This document shows positions 23,417 through 30,109 of a DNA stretch of 32,067 nucleotides, piece after piece (position 1 is the stretch's first letter; each line of letters begins with the position of its first letter). Source of the DNA: Coriobacteriales bacterium. GTDB lineage: Bacteria; Actinomycetota; Coriobacteriia; Coriobacteriales; UBA8131. Location of the stretch: the NCBI GenBank assembly GCA_031277035.1, contig JAISLY010000025.1, forward strand, positions 1 to 32,067, read 5' to 3'. The notes under the pieces were generated by a model. That model saw only the letters and a program-made list of their open reading frames with translations. It was not told the origin of the DNA and ran no database searches. Position numbers and translations under genes: made by a program.

Positions 23417-24931
23417 TTAACTTTCAGGAGCGTCTATCGACCAGTCAACGATGCGCCAGCCCTGTTGGCGAGCGATGCGTTCCAGAAGCGTATCAGGGTT
23501 TACGGCGACCGGCGCCTCGGCGGCCGCCAGCAGGGGCTCGTCGCTGTAGTGGTCGCCAAAGGCGCGCACAAGACGCCAGTGCCCCACGCCAAAGGTCTCA
23601 TCGGCCCAGGCACGCAACTGCACAATTTTCTGCTTGCCTTCGGGCGCTGGGCGCAGGAGGCGGCCGGTGTAAAGTCCGTTGAGAACCTCCATCTCGGTGC
23701 AGATGAACCAGTCGGCTCCCAGATCCAGAACCGTCTGTTCAAGCAGGGGGCGAAAGGAGGCTGAGACGATGACGGTCTTCTCCCCCGCCTCCCGACAGGC
23801 CTGCATGGCAGAGCGGGCCGCAGGACGGATGAGGGCAGCCAGCTCATCGTGATAGAGGTCAGCCATGAGCGCATCGACCTCCCTGGCCGTCAGGCTGCCA
23901 AAACTCGCGAAGATATAGCTGCGGACGACCTCCTGCCTGACGGGGAAGCGCAGACGATAGCGCACGCCCCACCAAAGCACCTTGAGCGCGACGCCGAAGG
24001 GGATGACGCGCCTGGAAAAGAGCCGGTAGACCATGCGCACGGGGGAATGACCCTCGAGGATGGTGCCGTCGAAGTCAAAGACCGCGATGCGAATCGCACA
24101 GGGCGGGCCGAGCCGTGCGCGGAGGGCCCTGAGCGCTCGACCCCGATGTGAGAGGGCGTTTTTTTCCTCGGCTGTCAACTCTGCCATGGTACGACCGTCC
24201 GATACGTCCGCAGGCAAAAAGACGGGATCGTAACCAAACCCACCCGTGCCCCGAGGATGCGAGGCAATGCGCCCCTCGCAGACGCCACGCACAAGAAACT
24301 CGTTTCCCTCCTCATCGATAAAGGCAAGGGCACAGACGAAGCGAGCGCCGCGCCGCGCCTCTGGCACCTCTGCCAATGCGGCAAGCAGTTTGCGTATCCG
24401 CTCATCGTCTGTGGCATCGTCGCCCGCGTAGCGCGCGGAGTGGACGCCAGGAGCGCCATCGAGTGCGTCGACCTCAAGGCCGGAGTCGTCGGCAAGCGTC
24501 GCCCGATGCGTGTACGCAAAGGCATGGCGCGCCTTGATCAGGGCGTTGCCTTCAAAGCTGTCCGCGTCCTCGACCGGCGCTGCCGCCGCCGCTGCGGCCG
24601 CGCCCAGCCCGCTGCCGTCCGCGTCGGTGTCGCCCGCGTCGGTGTCGCCCGCCGCCGCTGCGGCCGCGGCCAGCGGCACAAGCTCCCAGCCCGGCATGTC
24701 CAGGGCAGCCGCAATCTCGGGCACCTTGTGGGCGTTGTGCGTGGCAACGACGACGAGCCGTGGCGGGGCGTCGGCGGGCGCGGCAGCGGCAGCGGCGGGT
24801 GCGGGTGCGGGTGCAGCGTCGGCGGCCGAGGACGCGGGTGCGGCCGCGGGTGCGGCGGCGGTGGTGGCGGCAGCGGCGGGCGCGGGCGCAGCGTCGGTCG
24901 TGACGGTGTCGAGCGCTTTTCCCTCGGTCAT
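23417..24931 (-). CDS. rdgB: Fusion: RdgB-type (d)XTP pyrophosphatase + HAD-IB phosphatase
   Basis: 504 residues with two enzymes in one frame. Residues about 57-272 are Ham1/RdgB, which removes ITP/XTP-like nucleotides: ATHNAHKVPEI, SFEGNALIKARHAF, LADDSGLEVDALDGAPGVHS, GFGYDPVFLP and EEKNALSHRGRAL. Residues about 280-500 are a HAD-IB hydrolase: nucleophile motif VFDFDGTI (Asp285, Asp287), VIVSASFRPLLEQ, GKQKIVQLRAW and AFGDHYSDEPLL; the substrate could be phosphoserine-like or a lipid phosphate. The N-terminal 55 residues are almost pure Ala/Pro, and two Ala runs with GDTDAGDTDA interrupt the RdgB fold near residues 88-118. ATG 24931 overlaps the rph stop by 4 bp. Confidence 0.9.
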   Translation of the reverse strand: MTEGKALDTVTTDAAPAPAAAATTAAAPAAAPASSAADAAPAPAPAAAAAAPADAPPRLVVVATHNAHKVPEIAAALDMPGWELVPLAAAAAAAGDTDAGDTDADGSGLGAAAAAAAAPVEDADSFEGNALIKARHAFAYTHRATLADDSGLEVDALDGAPGVHSARYAGDDATDDERIRKLLAALAEVPEARRGARFVCALAFIDEEGNEFLVRGVCEGRIASHPRGTGGFGYDPVFLPADVSDGRTMAELTAEEKNALSHRGRALRALRARLGPPCAIRIAVFDFDGTILEGHSPVRMVYRLFSRRVIPFGVALKVLWWGVRYRLRFPVRQEVVRSYIFASFGSLTAREVDALMADLYHDELAALIRPAARSAMQACREAGEKTVIVSASFRPLLEQTVLDLGADWFICTEMEVLNGLYTGRLLRPAPEGKQKIVQLRAWADETFGVGHWRLVRAFGDHYSDEPLLAAAEAPVAVNPDTLLERIARQQGWRIVDWSIDAPES

Positions 24932-25641
24932 GGGAGGGCGGCCCTTTGGAGGGACAGGAGCTCTTCGAGGCCCACAAGGCCCAGGTCGAGCAGGGCGTTC
25001 AGGCGAGCGCGGTCAAAGGTGGCGCGTTCTCCGGTTCCCTGCACCTCGACAAACTCACCATGAGCGTTCATCACGAGGTTCATATCAATCTCCGCCCGGC
25101 TATCCTCGTGGTAGTCCAGATCGAGAAGCAGGCGACCATCCACCATACCAACGCTGATGGCGGCAATCTGTCCAAAGAGCGCATCGCCCTTGCAGCGCCC
25201 CGCCAGACGCCAGGCGGTGAGGGCGTCGCGCAGGGCAACCCAGGCTCCACAGATGGCCGCGGTGCGGGTGCCTCCGTCCGCCTGCACAACGTCGCAGTCC
25301 ACCGTAATCGTTATCTCGCCCAGGGCGTTGAGATCGACGACGGAACGCAGCGAGCGTCCGATGAGACGCTGTATCTCCTGACTGCGCCCGACCGGGCCGT
25401 TGGTCTCACGCCGCGTTCGCTTGCCAGTCGACGCGGGCAGCATCGCATATTCAGCCGTCAGCCAGCCTTTGCCGCTGGACTTTCGCCAGTTGGGCACACC
25501 CTCCTCGATGCTCACGGCGCAAAGTACCCGCGTATCTCCAAAGGAGACCAGACAGGAACCATAGGTATTCTTCAGATACGCGCGCTCAAAGAAAACCGGC
25601 CGCAGAGCATCATCTGCCCGTCCGTCAGTTCGCTGCGCCAT
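24928..25641 (-). CDS. rph: Ribonuclease PH
   Basis: 237 residues, phosphorolytic 3'-5' exoribonuclease that trims tRNA precursors. Full-length family match: LKNTYGSCLVSFGDTRVLCA, the segment from GWLTAEYAMLPAST through NGPVGRSQEIQRLIGRSLR, ITVDCDVVQADGGTRTAAI, LLLDLDYHEDSRAEIDMN and EVQGTGERATF. Start 25641 follows GAGGG by 6 bases and overlaps the murI stop by 17 bases. The murI-rph-rdgB order is a common bacterial cluster and suggests one transcript. Confidence 0.94.
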   Translation of the reverse strand: MAQRTDGRADDALRPVFFERAYLKNTYGSCLVSFGDTRVLCAVSIEEGVPNWRKSSGKGWLTAEYAMLPASTGKRTRRETNGPVGRSQEIQRLIGRSLRSVVDLNALGEITITVDCDVVQADGGTRTAAICGAWVALRDALTAWRLAGRCKGDALFGQIAAISVGMVDGRLLLDLDYHEDSRAEIDMNLVMNAHGEFVEVQGTGERATFDRARLNALLDLGLVGLEELLSLQRAALP

Positions 25642-26602
25642 AGCCTTCCCTCTCCTTTCCATCCTCCTCAAAAATCGCCAGAGCCTCCTCGAGCTCCGTC
25701 GTCGTCACCTGCCAGGGCGCCTCAACCGGATGCGCAAGAATCGCGCTGCCGAGCCGGGCAAAATCCGTCACATCTTTGGCGGTCGTGGCAAAGCGATAGC
25801 GCGGCACCCCCGTATCAGGGGCAAGCTGTCCACGACGACCAAGCGCCTGCGCCACATCATGCGCGGTCTCTTCCGCACTTGATATCAGCTGAACCCCGCT
25901 GCCCATAATCTGCGAGATAAGGGGTGTGAGCAGCGGATAATGGGTGCAGCCGAGCACAAGCGTATCGATGTCGCAGCGCCGCAGCGGGTCGAGATAGTCA
26001 CGCGCTATCTGCTGAAAGGCAGGGCGCAGGTAGATGGCGGAGGTCTGCGCCATGGCGTCCTCGATGGGGCCGCGGCCCAGGCGCAGGCCCTGCTCGACCA
26101 TCTCCACAAAACGGGGAGTGGCAGTCGAGAAGGTCGTAATGCCCGCGTCCAGGGAGCGGATTGCCTGATTGTAGACATCCGAATCGATGGTCGCGGTCGT
26201 GCCAATAACGCCGACTCGGCGCGAGAGGGTTGCCTGGACGGCCGCATGCGCACCGGGTTCAATGACGCCGATAACCGGCACGGGCGCCTCGCGCTGCACC
26301 GTCGTCAACCCGGCAGCCGTTGCCGAATTGCAGGCGATGACGATAAGTTTCACGCCTTGTGCGACCAACCAGGCCGATATGTGCCGCGCAAAGGCCCGTA
26401 TCTCGTCAAGCGGCCGCGGACCGTAGGGACAGCGCAGGGTATCGCCCAGATAGAGGATCGATTCATGAGGAAGACGCCGCGCGATTGCGCGCACGACCGT
26501 CAGGCCCCCGACCCCCGAATCAAAAACGCCAATCGGCCGAGTGGCAAAGGCGCGTTGCGCTCCGTCGCGCCCTGCCCTGTTGTGTTGTGTCGTGTCATCC
26601 AT
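25625..26602 (-). CDS. murI: Glutamate racemase
   Basis: 325 residues. It supplies D-glutamate for peptidoglycan. Key parts: IGVFDSGVGGLTVVRAI, ILYLGDTLRCPYG, the first catalytic Cys in VIACNSATAAG, VIGVIEPGAHAAV, and the second catalytic Cys in LGCTHYPLL. The C-terminal extension of about 60 residues is longer than usual and continues to the overlap with rph. The ATG at 26602 gives MDDTTQ followed by a polar stretch; the frame is open into the upstream repeat array, but that part is repeat-encoded. A TTGCTG/TACTAT pair just upstream could be the promoter, which would make the leader very short. Confidence 0.93.
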   Translation of the reverse strand: MDDTTQHNRAGRDGAQRAFATRPIGVFDSGVGGLTVVRAIARRLPHESILYLGDTLRCPYGPRPLDEIRAFARHISAWLVAQGVKLIVIACNSATAAGLTTVQREAPVPVIGVIEPGAHAAVQATLSRRVGVIGTTATIDSDVYNQAIRSLDAGITTFSTATPRFVEMVEQGLRLGRGPIEDAMAQTSAIYLRPAFQQIARDYLDPLRRCDIDTLVLGCTHYPLLTPLISQIMGSGVQLISSAEETAHDVAQALGRRGQLAPDTGVPRYRFATTAKDVTDFARLGSAILAHPVEAPWQVTTTELEEALAIFEEDGKEREGYGAAN

Positions 26603-26657
26603 TGCGTTCCATAGTATCGGCATTGCCTCAGTCCAGCAAGCCAACGGGGTGTTACGG

Positions 26658-26727
26658 GTTTTTCGTTTAACTGTTTGCAGGTTTTTCATTTAACTGTTTG
26701 CAGGTTGGGGGGAGCTCGAGAAAATCT
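26658..26727. repeat. Repeat array A (23-bp units) with 24-bp tail
   Basis: Two copies of TTTAACTGTTTGCAG (26666-26680, 26689-26703) are linked by GTTTTTCA and preceded by GTTTTTCG, followed by GTTGGGGGGAGCTCGAGAAA plus ATCT. The same tail and units occur in the same orientation at 28118-28248, on the other side of the DUF4143 gene. Confidence 0.93.
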
Positions 26728-26782
26728 CAACCACAGCAGGGTGAATTCTGCCGCCCACCGGCCAAGAAAAACAGCGGCGGAG

Positions 26783-28060
26783 CTATACGCCAAGTGCAGT
26801 AATCGGAAGAACCAGCACGCCATCTTTACGAGTATACGAAAAGTTACACACCCCGCAGATGACCGCCAGAAATGTTGGTGGCTTGCCGCCGGCCTTATGA
26901 ATTTTCTTCTCCAAGGCTTGAAGCGTTCCAGCTGCTACGTCAGCATCCCCGACGCCCAATTTGACCTCCACGCCCGCCCACCTGCCATCTGGCATCTCAA
27001 TAATAGCGTCGACTTCAAGCCCTTCATCATCGTGGTAATGGAAGAGGCGAGCGCCGAGCGACTCTGCATATACTTTCAGATCGCGAATAACCATGTTCTC
27101 AAACATGAAACCAAAGGTCTCCAAATCCCCTTTCAGGTGGTGCATTGTTGCGCCCAAAGCGGCTATGGCCAAGGATGGGTCTACGAAGTGCTTTTTAGGA
27201 GAGACCCGTACCCTATTCCTCGATCTGAGCCTTGGGCTCCACGCTGGCAGCTCTTCGATGACAAAGAGTTTCTTCAGTGCTCCGATATATGCGATGAGCG
27301 TCGGCGTTGAGAAATTGACAGCCCCACCGCTCTCCAAAGTGTCCCGAATCAGTGTCTTGTTGGATACCATGGTCATGTTATTGCGCGCAAGCGAATAGAG
27401 CAGTCGTCGCACTCTTTCTGGCCTACGCTTTTGATAATCAACCTTGCTCATATCTCTGTCGGCGACCTCTTTGACATAATGGGCCGGTATCTCAAGTGCA
27501 CTCTTCTGATCCAGTTCCAAAGCGCCAGGCCAACCGCCCCTCGTGGCCAGCCAGATAATCCTGTCAAGATCAGCACTGTCTTTATGACGGCCGAACTCTC
27601 CGTCAAAGAGTCGAGCCAAGGACACAGAGGCGCTGGAGTCGCCTGACTCGGCAAGGGTCATGGGACGCATACGCAGTCTATATATTCTTCCGGTGCCAGT
27701 ATGTATCGTCGACCTTTGCGGAGGAACCGAAGAGCCCGTAAGAATAAAGCGCCCCTTTTCCTGAGATCGATCGATGGCAAAGCGCGTTGCGTCCCAAAGT
27801 CCGGGGACTTCTTGCCATTCGTCGATAAGATGAGGGGTCTTTCCTTCCAGTGCAGCAAGCGGATCGATCTCAGCCAATAGCCGATTCTGATATCCGCCAG
27901 TAGGGTCGCCCACGTAAAAGACGCTATTGGAGTGATTGAGGCTCGTCCAAGTCTTGCCACACCATTTGCTGCCTTCAACGCAGACGGCTCCAAAGGCTCT
28001 CAACAAATCATCGATCCTGTCGTCAATTATGCGCGGTAGGTACCCTTTTTCGGTAAGCAA
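26783..28060 (-). CDS. DUF4143-type ATPase (AAA + C-terminal nuclease-like fold)
   Basis: About 425 residues. N-terminal AAA domain: GYLPRIIDDRIDDLL, P-loop GSKWCGKTW, Walker B-like PHLIDEWQEVP, sensor FILTGSSVP and the Arg-rich GTGRIYRLRMRPMTLAESG. The C-terminal DUF4143 half includes FENMVIRDLKVYAESLG, HYHDDEGLEVDAIIE, and GVEVKLG, a restriction-fold-like E-x-K. The family's role is unknown; members are often scattered and horizontally acquired. The codon and base composition are clearly less GC-rich than neighbours. TTG 28060 was chosen because AGGAGG lies 4 bases upstream; in-frame ATGs at 28078-28084 lie almost at the predicted transcript start. It is flanked by directly repeated arrays. 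Confidence 0.85.
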   Translation of the reverse strand: MLTEKGYLPRIIDDRIDDLLRAFGAVCVEGSKWCGKTWTSLNHSNSVFYVGDPTGGYQNRLLAEIDPLAALEGKTPHLIDEWQEVPGLWDATRFAIDRSQEKGRFILTGSSVPPQRSTIHTGTGRIYRLRMRPMTLAESGDSSASVSLARLFDGEFGRHKDSADLDRIIWLATRGGWPGALELDQKSALEIPAHYVKEVADRDMSKVDYQKRRPERVRRLLYSLARNNMTMVSNKTLIRDTLESGGAVNFSTPTLIAYIGALKKLFVIEELPAWSPRLRSRNRVRVSPKKHFVDPSLAIAALGATMHHLKGDLETFGFMFENMVIRDLKVYAESLGARLFHYHDDEGLEVDAIIEMPDGRWAGVEVKLGVGDADVAAGTLQALEKKIHKAGGKPPTFLAVICGVCNFSYTRKDGVLVLPITALGV

Positions 28061-28093
28061 TGATCCTCCTGAACGCATCATCATATAGCAGGG

Positions 28094-28102
28094 AGTATAT
28101 CA
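28094..28102 (-). promoter_or_regulatory. Extended -10 promoter of the DUF4143 gene
   Basis: On the minus strand TGATATACT is an extended -10 box. A weak TTAAAT -35 sits 17 bases upstream, inside the last unit of repeat array B. The transcript would start near 28087, leaving TTG 28060 with its strong AGGAGG as the natural start. Confidence 0.5.
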
Positions 28103-28117
28103 TAATAACGGAGAAAA

Positions 28118-28248
28118 TTTAACTGTTTGCAGGTTTTTCATTTAACTGTTTGCAGGTTTTTCATTTAACTGTTTGCAGGTTTTTCATTTAACTGTTTGCA
28201 GGTTTTTCGTTTAACTGTTTGCAGGTTGGGGGGAGCTCGAGAAAATCT
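28118..28248. repeat. Repeat array B: five 23-bp units with the same 24-bp tail
   Basis: TTTAACTGTTTGCAG occurs at 28118, 28141, 28164, 28187 and 28210, separated by GTTTTTCA (GTTTTTCG before the last). It ends in GTTGGGGGGAGCTCGAGAAA plus ATCT, as array A does. The last 47 bp of arrays A and B differ at only one base. There is no variable spacer, so it is not a CRISPR array. Confidence 0.95.
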
Positions 28249-28444
28249 TGACACGACAAGGTTCAATAGTCCAGGAAAACGCCTGTACCCCGACGCTTTT
28301 ATTTCGGCAGCCTCTTTGAGCCGTCCACTTCCCCTCACACCCTTCGGTCTTCTCCATCCGGGCATTTGTCCTTCAGTGGGTGATGTGGTAGGCTTGGGGC
28401 TTAAATATAAGACTAGGCTAACTTTTCTGCCGAGTTGAGCGACC

Positions 28445-28474
28445 CGCGTTGGGAGTTGCTCGACTTCCAACGCG
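28445..28474. promoter_or_regulatory. 12-bp inverted repeat in the leader of the EFR1 gene
   Basis: CGCGTTGGGAGT and ACTTCCAACGCG pair with one mismatch around a 6-base loop, about 30 bases before the start codon. It may be an operator or an mRNA stem-loop. The interval 28249-28444 between the repeat array and this site holds no gene I can support. Confidence 0.5.
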
Positions 28475-28505
28475 AGGGGTGCTCAAAATTCGTTGTGGGG
28501 CGACG

Positions 28506-29348
28506 ATGAAATGGGGAGTTGTGAAACCAGAGGCGAAACCAGCTACAGAATCTACCGTGAAACCAGCCGTGGAAGCAGGCAGGAGCGCGGCTCTGTACTT
28601 TTCCGGAACGGGAAACACGCGCTACGCGGTCAGGCGGCTTGCACAGGGCCTTGGCATGCCGGAGGCGAACGTTGTAAGCGTGGAGGATGACAGGCGACTT
28701 GCCGCTGCCGCACTTGCAACCGCGGACACCGTCGTTATCGCCTATCCCAACTATATGTGCGTCCTTCCCAAGATCATGAGCGACTACCTGCAGCAGCACC
28801 GAGCGCGACTTGAGGGCAAAAGTATCATCACTCTTGTCACCTATGCCCGGTTCTCATTCGACGCCGACCTGCTTGCAACGCGGCTTTTGCGCAAGCTCCG
28901 TGTCCCCTTCACTGAACACAGCGGCATCGCCATCCAAATGCCCTTTGTCATATGCGATATGAAGCTGCTGAGGCCAACCGAAGCCGAGGCGGCGACGGAA
29001 CTGAGGGCTCGGGCCGATGCGAAGCTGGACGAGTGCGCCGTGCGCATACTCGGTGGCGATGTGATCCATGATGGGCGTCCGTGGATGCGCCCGCTGGCCT
29101 TCTTGCGCCAGCGAATGTTTTATCAGAGCAGGATACAGAAGGATTTCTCGGGTCTTCGCGTCAACAGCAGCTGCATCGCCTGCGGTAGCTGTGTGCGGCG
29201 CTGCCCCACAGAAAACCTTGCACTTATCGATGGGCGCATCGAACAGGCGGGCAGGTGCACACAGTGCTACCGCTGCGCAAATCTCTGCCCAAGCCAAGCC
29301 ATAACCCTCTGGGGCAGAGCAGTCCAATGGCAATACAAGGGCCCGTAA
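28506..29348 (+). CDS. EFR1-type protein: flavodoxin domain + 2x[4Fe-4S] ferredoxin
   Basis: 280 residues. The N-terminal flavodoxin-like fold starts AALYFSGTGNTRYAVRRLA, where SGTGNT is the FMN phosphate loop, and continues with VVIAYPNYMCVLPKIM. The C-terminus has two ferredoxin clusters, CIACGSCVRRCP and CTQCYRCANLCP. EFR1 proteins are cytoplasmic electron carriers of strict anaerobes whose partners are mostly unknown. The first 20 residues contain KPEAKPATES-like short repeats. ATG 28506 has GGGG about 6 bases upstream; the open frame extends to 28449 through the inverted repeat, which makes the earlier start unlikely. It is the only clear complete plus-strand gene in the right half of the window. 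Confidence 0.9.
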   Translation: MKWGVVKPEAKPATESTVKPAVEAGRSAALYFSGTGNTRYAVRRLAQGLGMPEANVVSVEDDRRLAAAALATADTVVIAYPNYMCVLPKIMSDYLQQHRARLEGKSIITLVTYARFSFDADLLATRLLRKLRVPFTEHSGIAIQMPFVICDMKLLRPTEAEAATELRARADAKLDECAVRILGGDVIHDGRPWMRPLAFLRQRMFYQSRIQKDFSGLRVNSSCIACGSCVRRCPTENLALIDGRIEQAGRCTQCYRCANLCPSQAITLWGRAVQWQYKGP

Positions 29349-29356
29349 AGGCGACA

Positions 29357-29393
29357 TAAGGTGACAAGGGGGACGGTTCCATCTCGGCAATCC
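29357..29393. repeat. Possible REP-like remnant
   Basis: GGTGACAAGGGGGACGGTTC, followed by CATCT, resembles short REP-type elements linked to Y1/RAYT transposases in anaerobe genomes. Only one copy and no transposase are visible, and the resemblance is from memory. Confidence 0.25.
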
Positions 29394-29429
29394 TATCCAC
29401 AATCTCAGCTAAAAGTTCTGGGGGATTTT

Positions 29430-29448
29430 GGAGGGATACAAGCCCTCC
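29430..29448. terminator. Stem-loop between convergent genes
   Basis: GGAGGG-ATACAAG-CCCTCC lies in the gap between the plus-strand EFR1 gene and the minus-strand membrane protein. Neither side has a proper T-run, so terminator function is uncertain. Confidence 0.3.
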
Positions 29449-29500
29449 CGGCCACCCTCATCGTATCTCCTCGTCCAAGCCTAAACGCAGAGAGAAGCAC

Positions 29501-30055
29501 TTACCCGAGGGAGAGAACAGTCATGACAAACAGCGCAATGAGCGTCAGGGCAATCGCATTGATGATGCTTGACAGAACTATGAATACAACCTTAGGTATC
29601 ATCATCTTGCGCGTGGGGGTCTGTAGTCTTGCTGACATCACAACGCCGACCACACCGCCCGCCAACGCGAGGACGGACAGGGGCAGGCCGATATACCGAC
29701 CTACGTTCAACAGGGAGGTATCTGTTGCGACGCAGAGTACCGTCGGGGCGATTATCGAGGCCGCCAACAGCAAAGTGGCAAGCGAAAGCACAAGCGATGC
29801 CGTACGTATCGACTTGTTCGCCACCTGTGTTGAGACCACAACCCCACCAATCCCGATGGCCGCTGCGGCGCTGCTTGCGACCAGCACGATGATGAAGACA
29901 AAGAAGACTGCAAGGAGCAGGGGAGCCACAACGAGGAAAAAGACAGCTCCCACTTTTAAACGACCTCTCTCCTGTGCGTCGCAGGAGCAAAAGCCTCTGC
30001 GCTGAATTTCGGTGTTGAACCCTCTGCGTTGAGTATACTCTTTCACGCGCGTCAT
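29501..30055 (-). CDS. Small hypothetical membrane protein (five or so TM segments)
   Basis: About 184 residues from ATG 30055. Hydrophobic segments: VGAVFFLVVAPLLLAVFFVF, IVLVASSAAAAIGIGGVVV, SLVLSLATLLLAASIIAPTV, YIGLPLSVLALAGGVVGVVM and VVFIVLSSIINAIALTLIAL. The N-terminal polar part has two similar QRRGF segments. The family is not recognised. The start is uncertain: TTG 30070, ATG 30055 and GTG 29953 are all in frame. A TATACT box within the first codons and a GAGAGG before 29953 argue that the protein may begin at 29953, directly at the first membrane segment. It lies 40-55 bp after the HsdS/M-like gene. Confidence 0.6.
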   Translation of the reverse strand: MTRVKEYTQRRGFNTEIQRRGFCSCDAQERGRLKVGAVFFLVVAPLLLAVFFVFIIVLVASSAAAAIGIGGVVVSTQVANKSIRTASLVLSLATLLLAASIIAPTVLCVATDTSLLNVGRYIGLPLSVLALAGGVVGVVMSARLQTPTRKMMIPKVVFIVLSSIINAIALTLIALFVMTVLSLG

Positions 30056-30109
30056 AATCGAGTTGCTCAAACAAATCGAGCTGCGTTCGGCATAGAGGGG
30101 CAGAGTGGC

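Noticed and set aside
28118-28224. CRISPR-like array of regularly spaced repeats
   Set aside because: The intervals between repeats are identical (GTTTTTCA/GTTTTTCG), only 8 bp long and part of the unit; no cas genes are present.
28165-28470. 101-codon minus-strand frame across repeat array B
   Set aside because: Half of it is repeat-encoded and the rest matches nothing I know; there is no ribosome binding site at its start.
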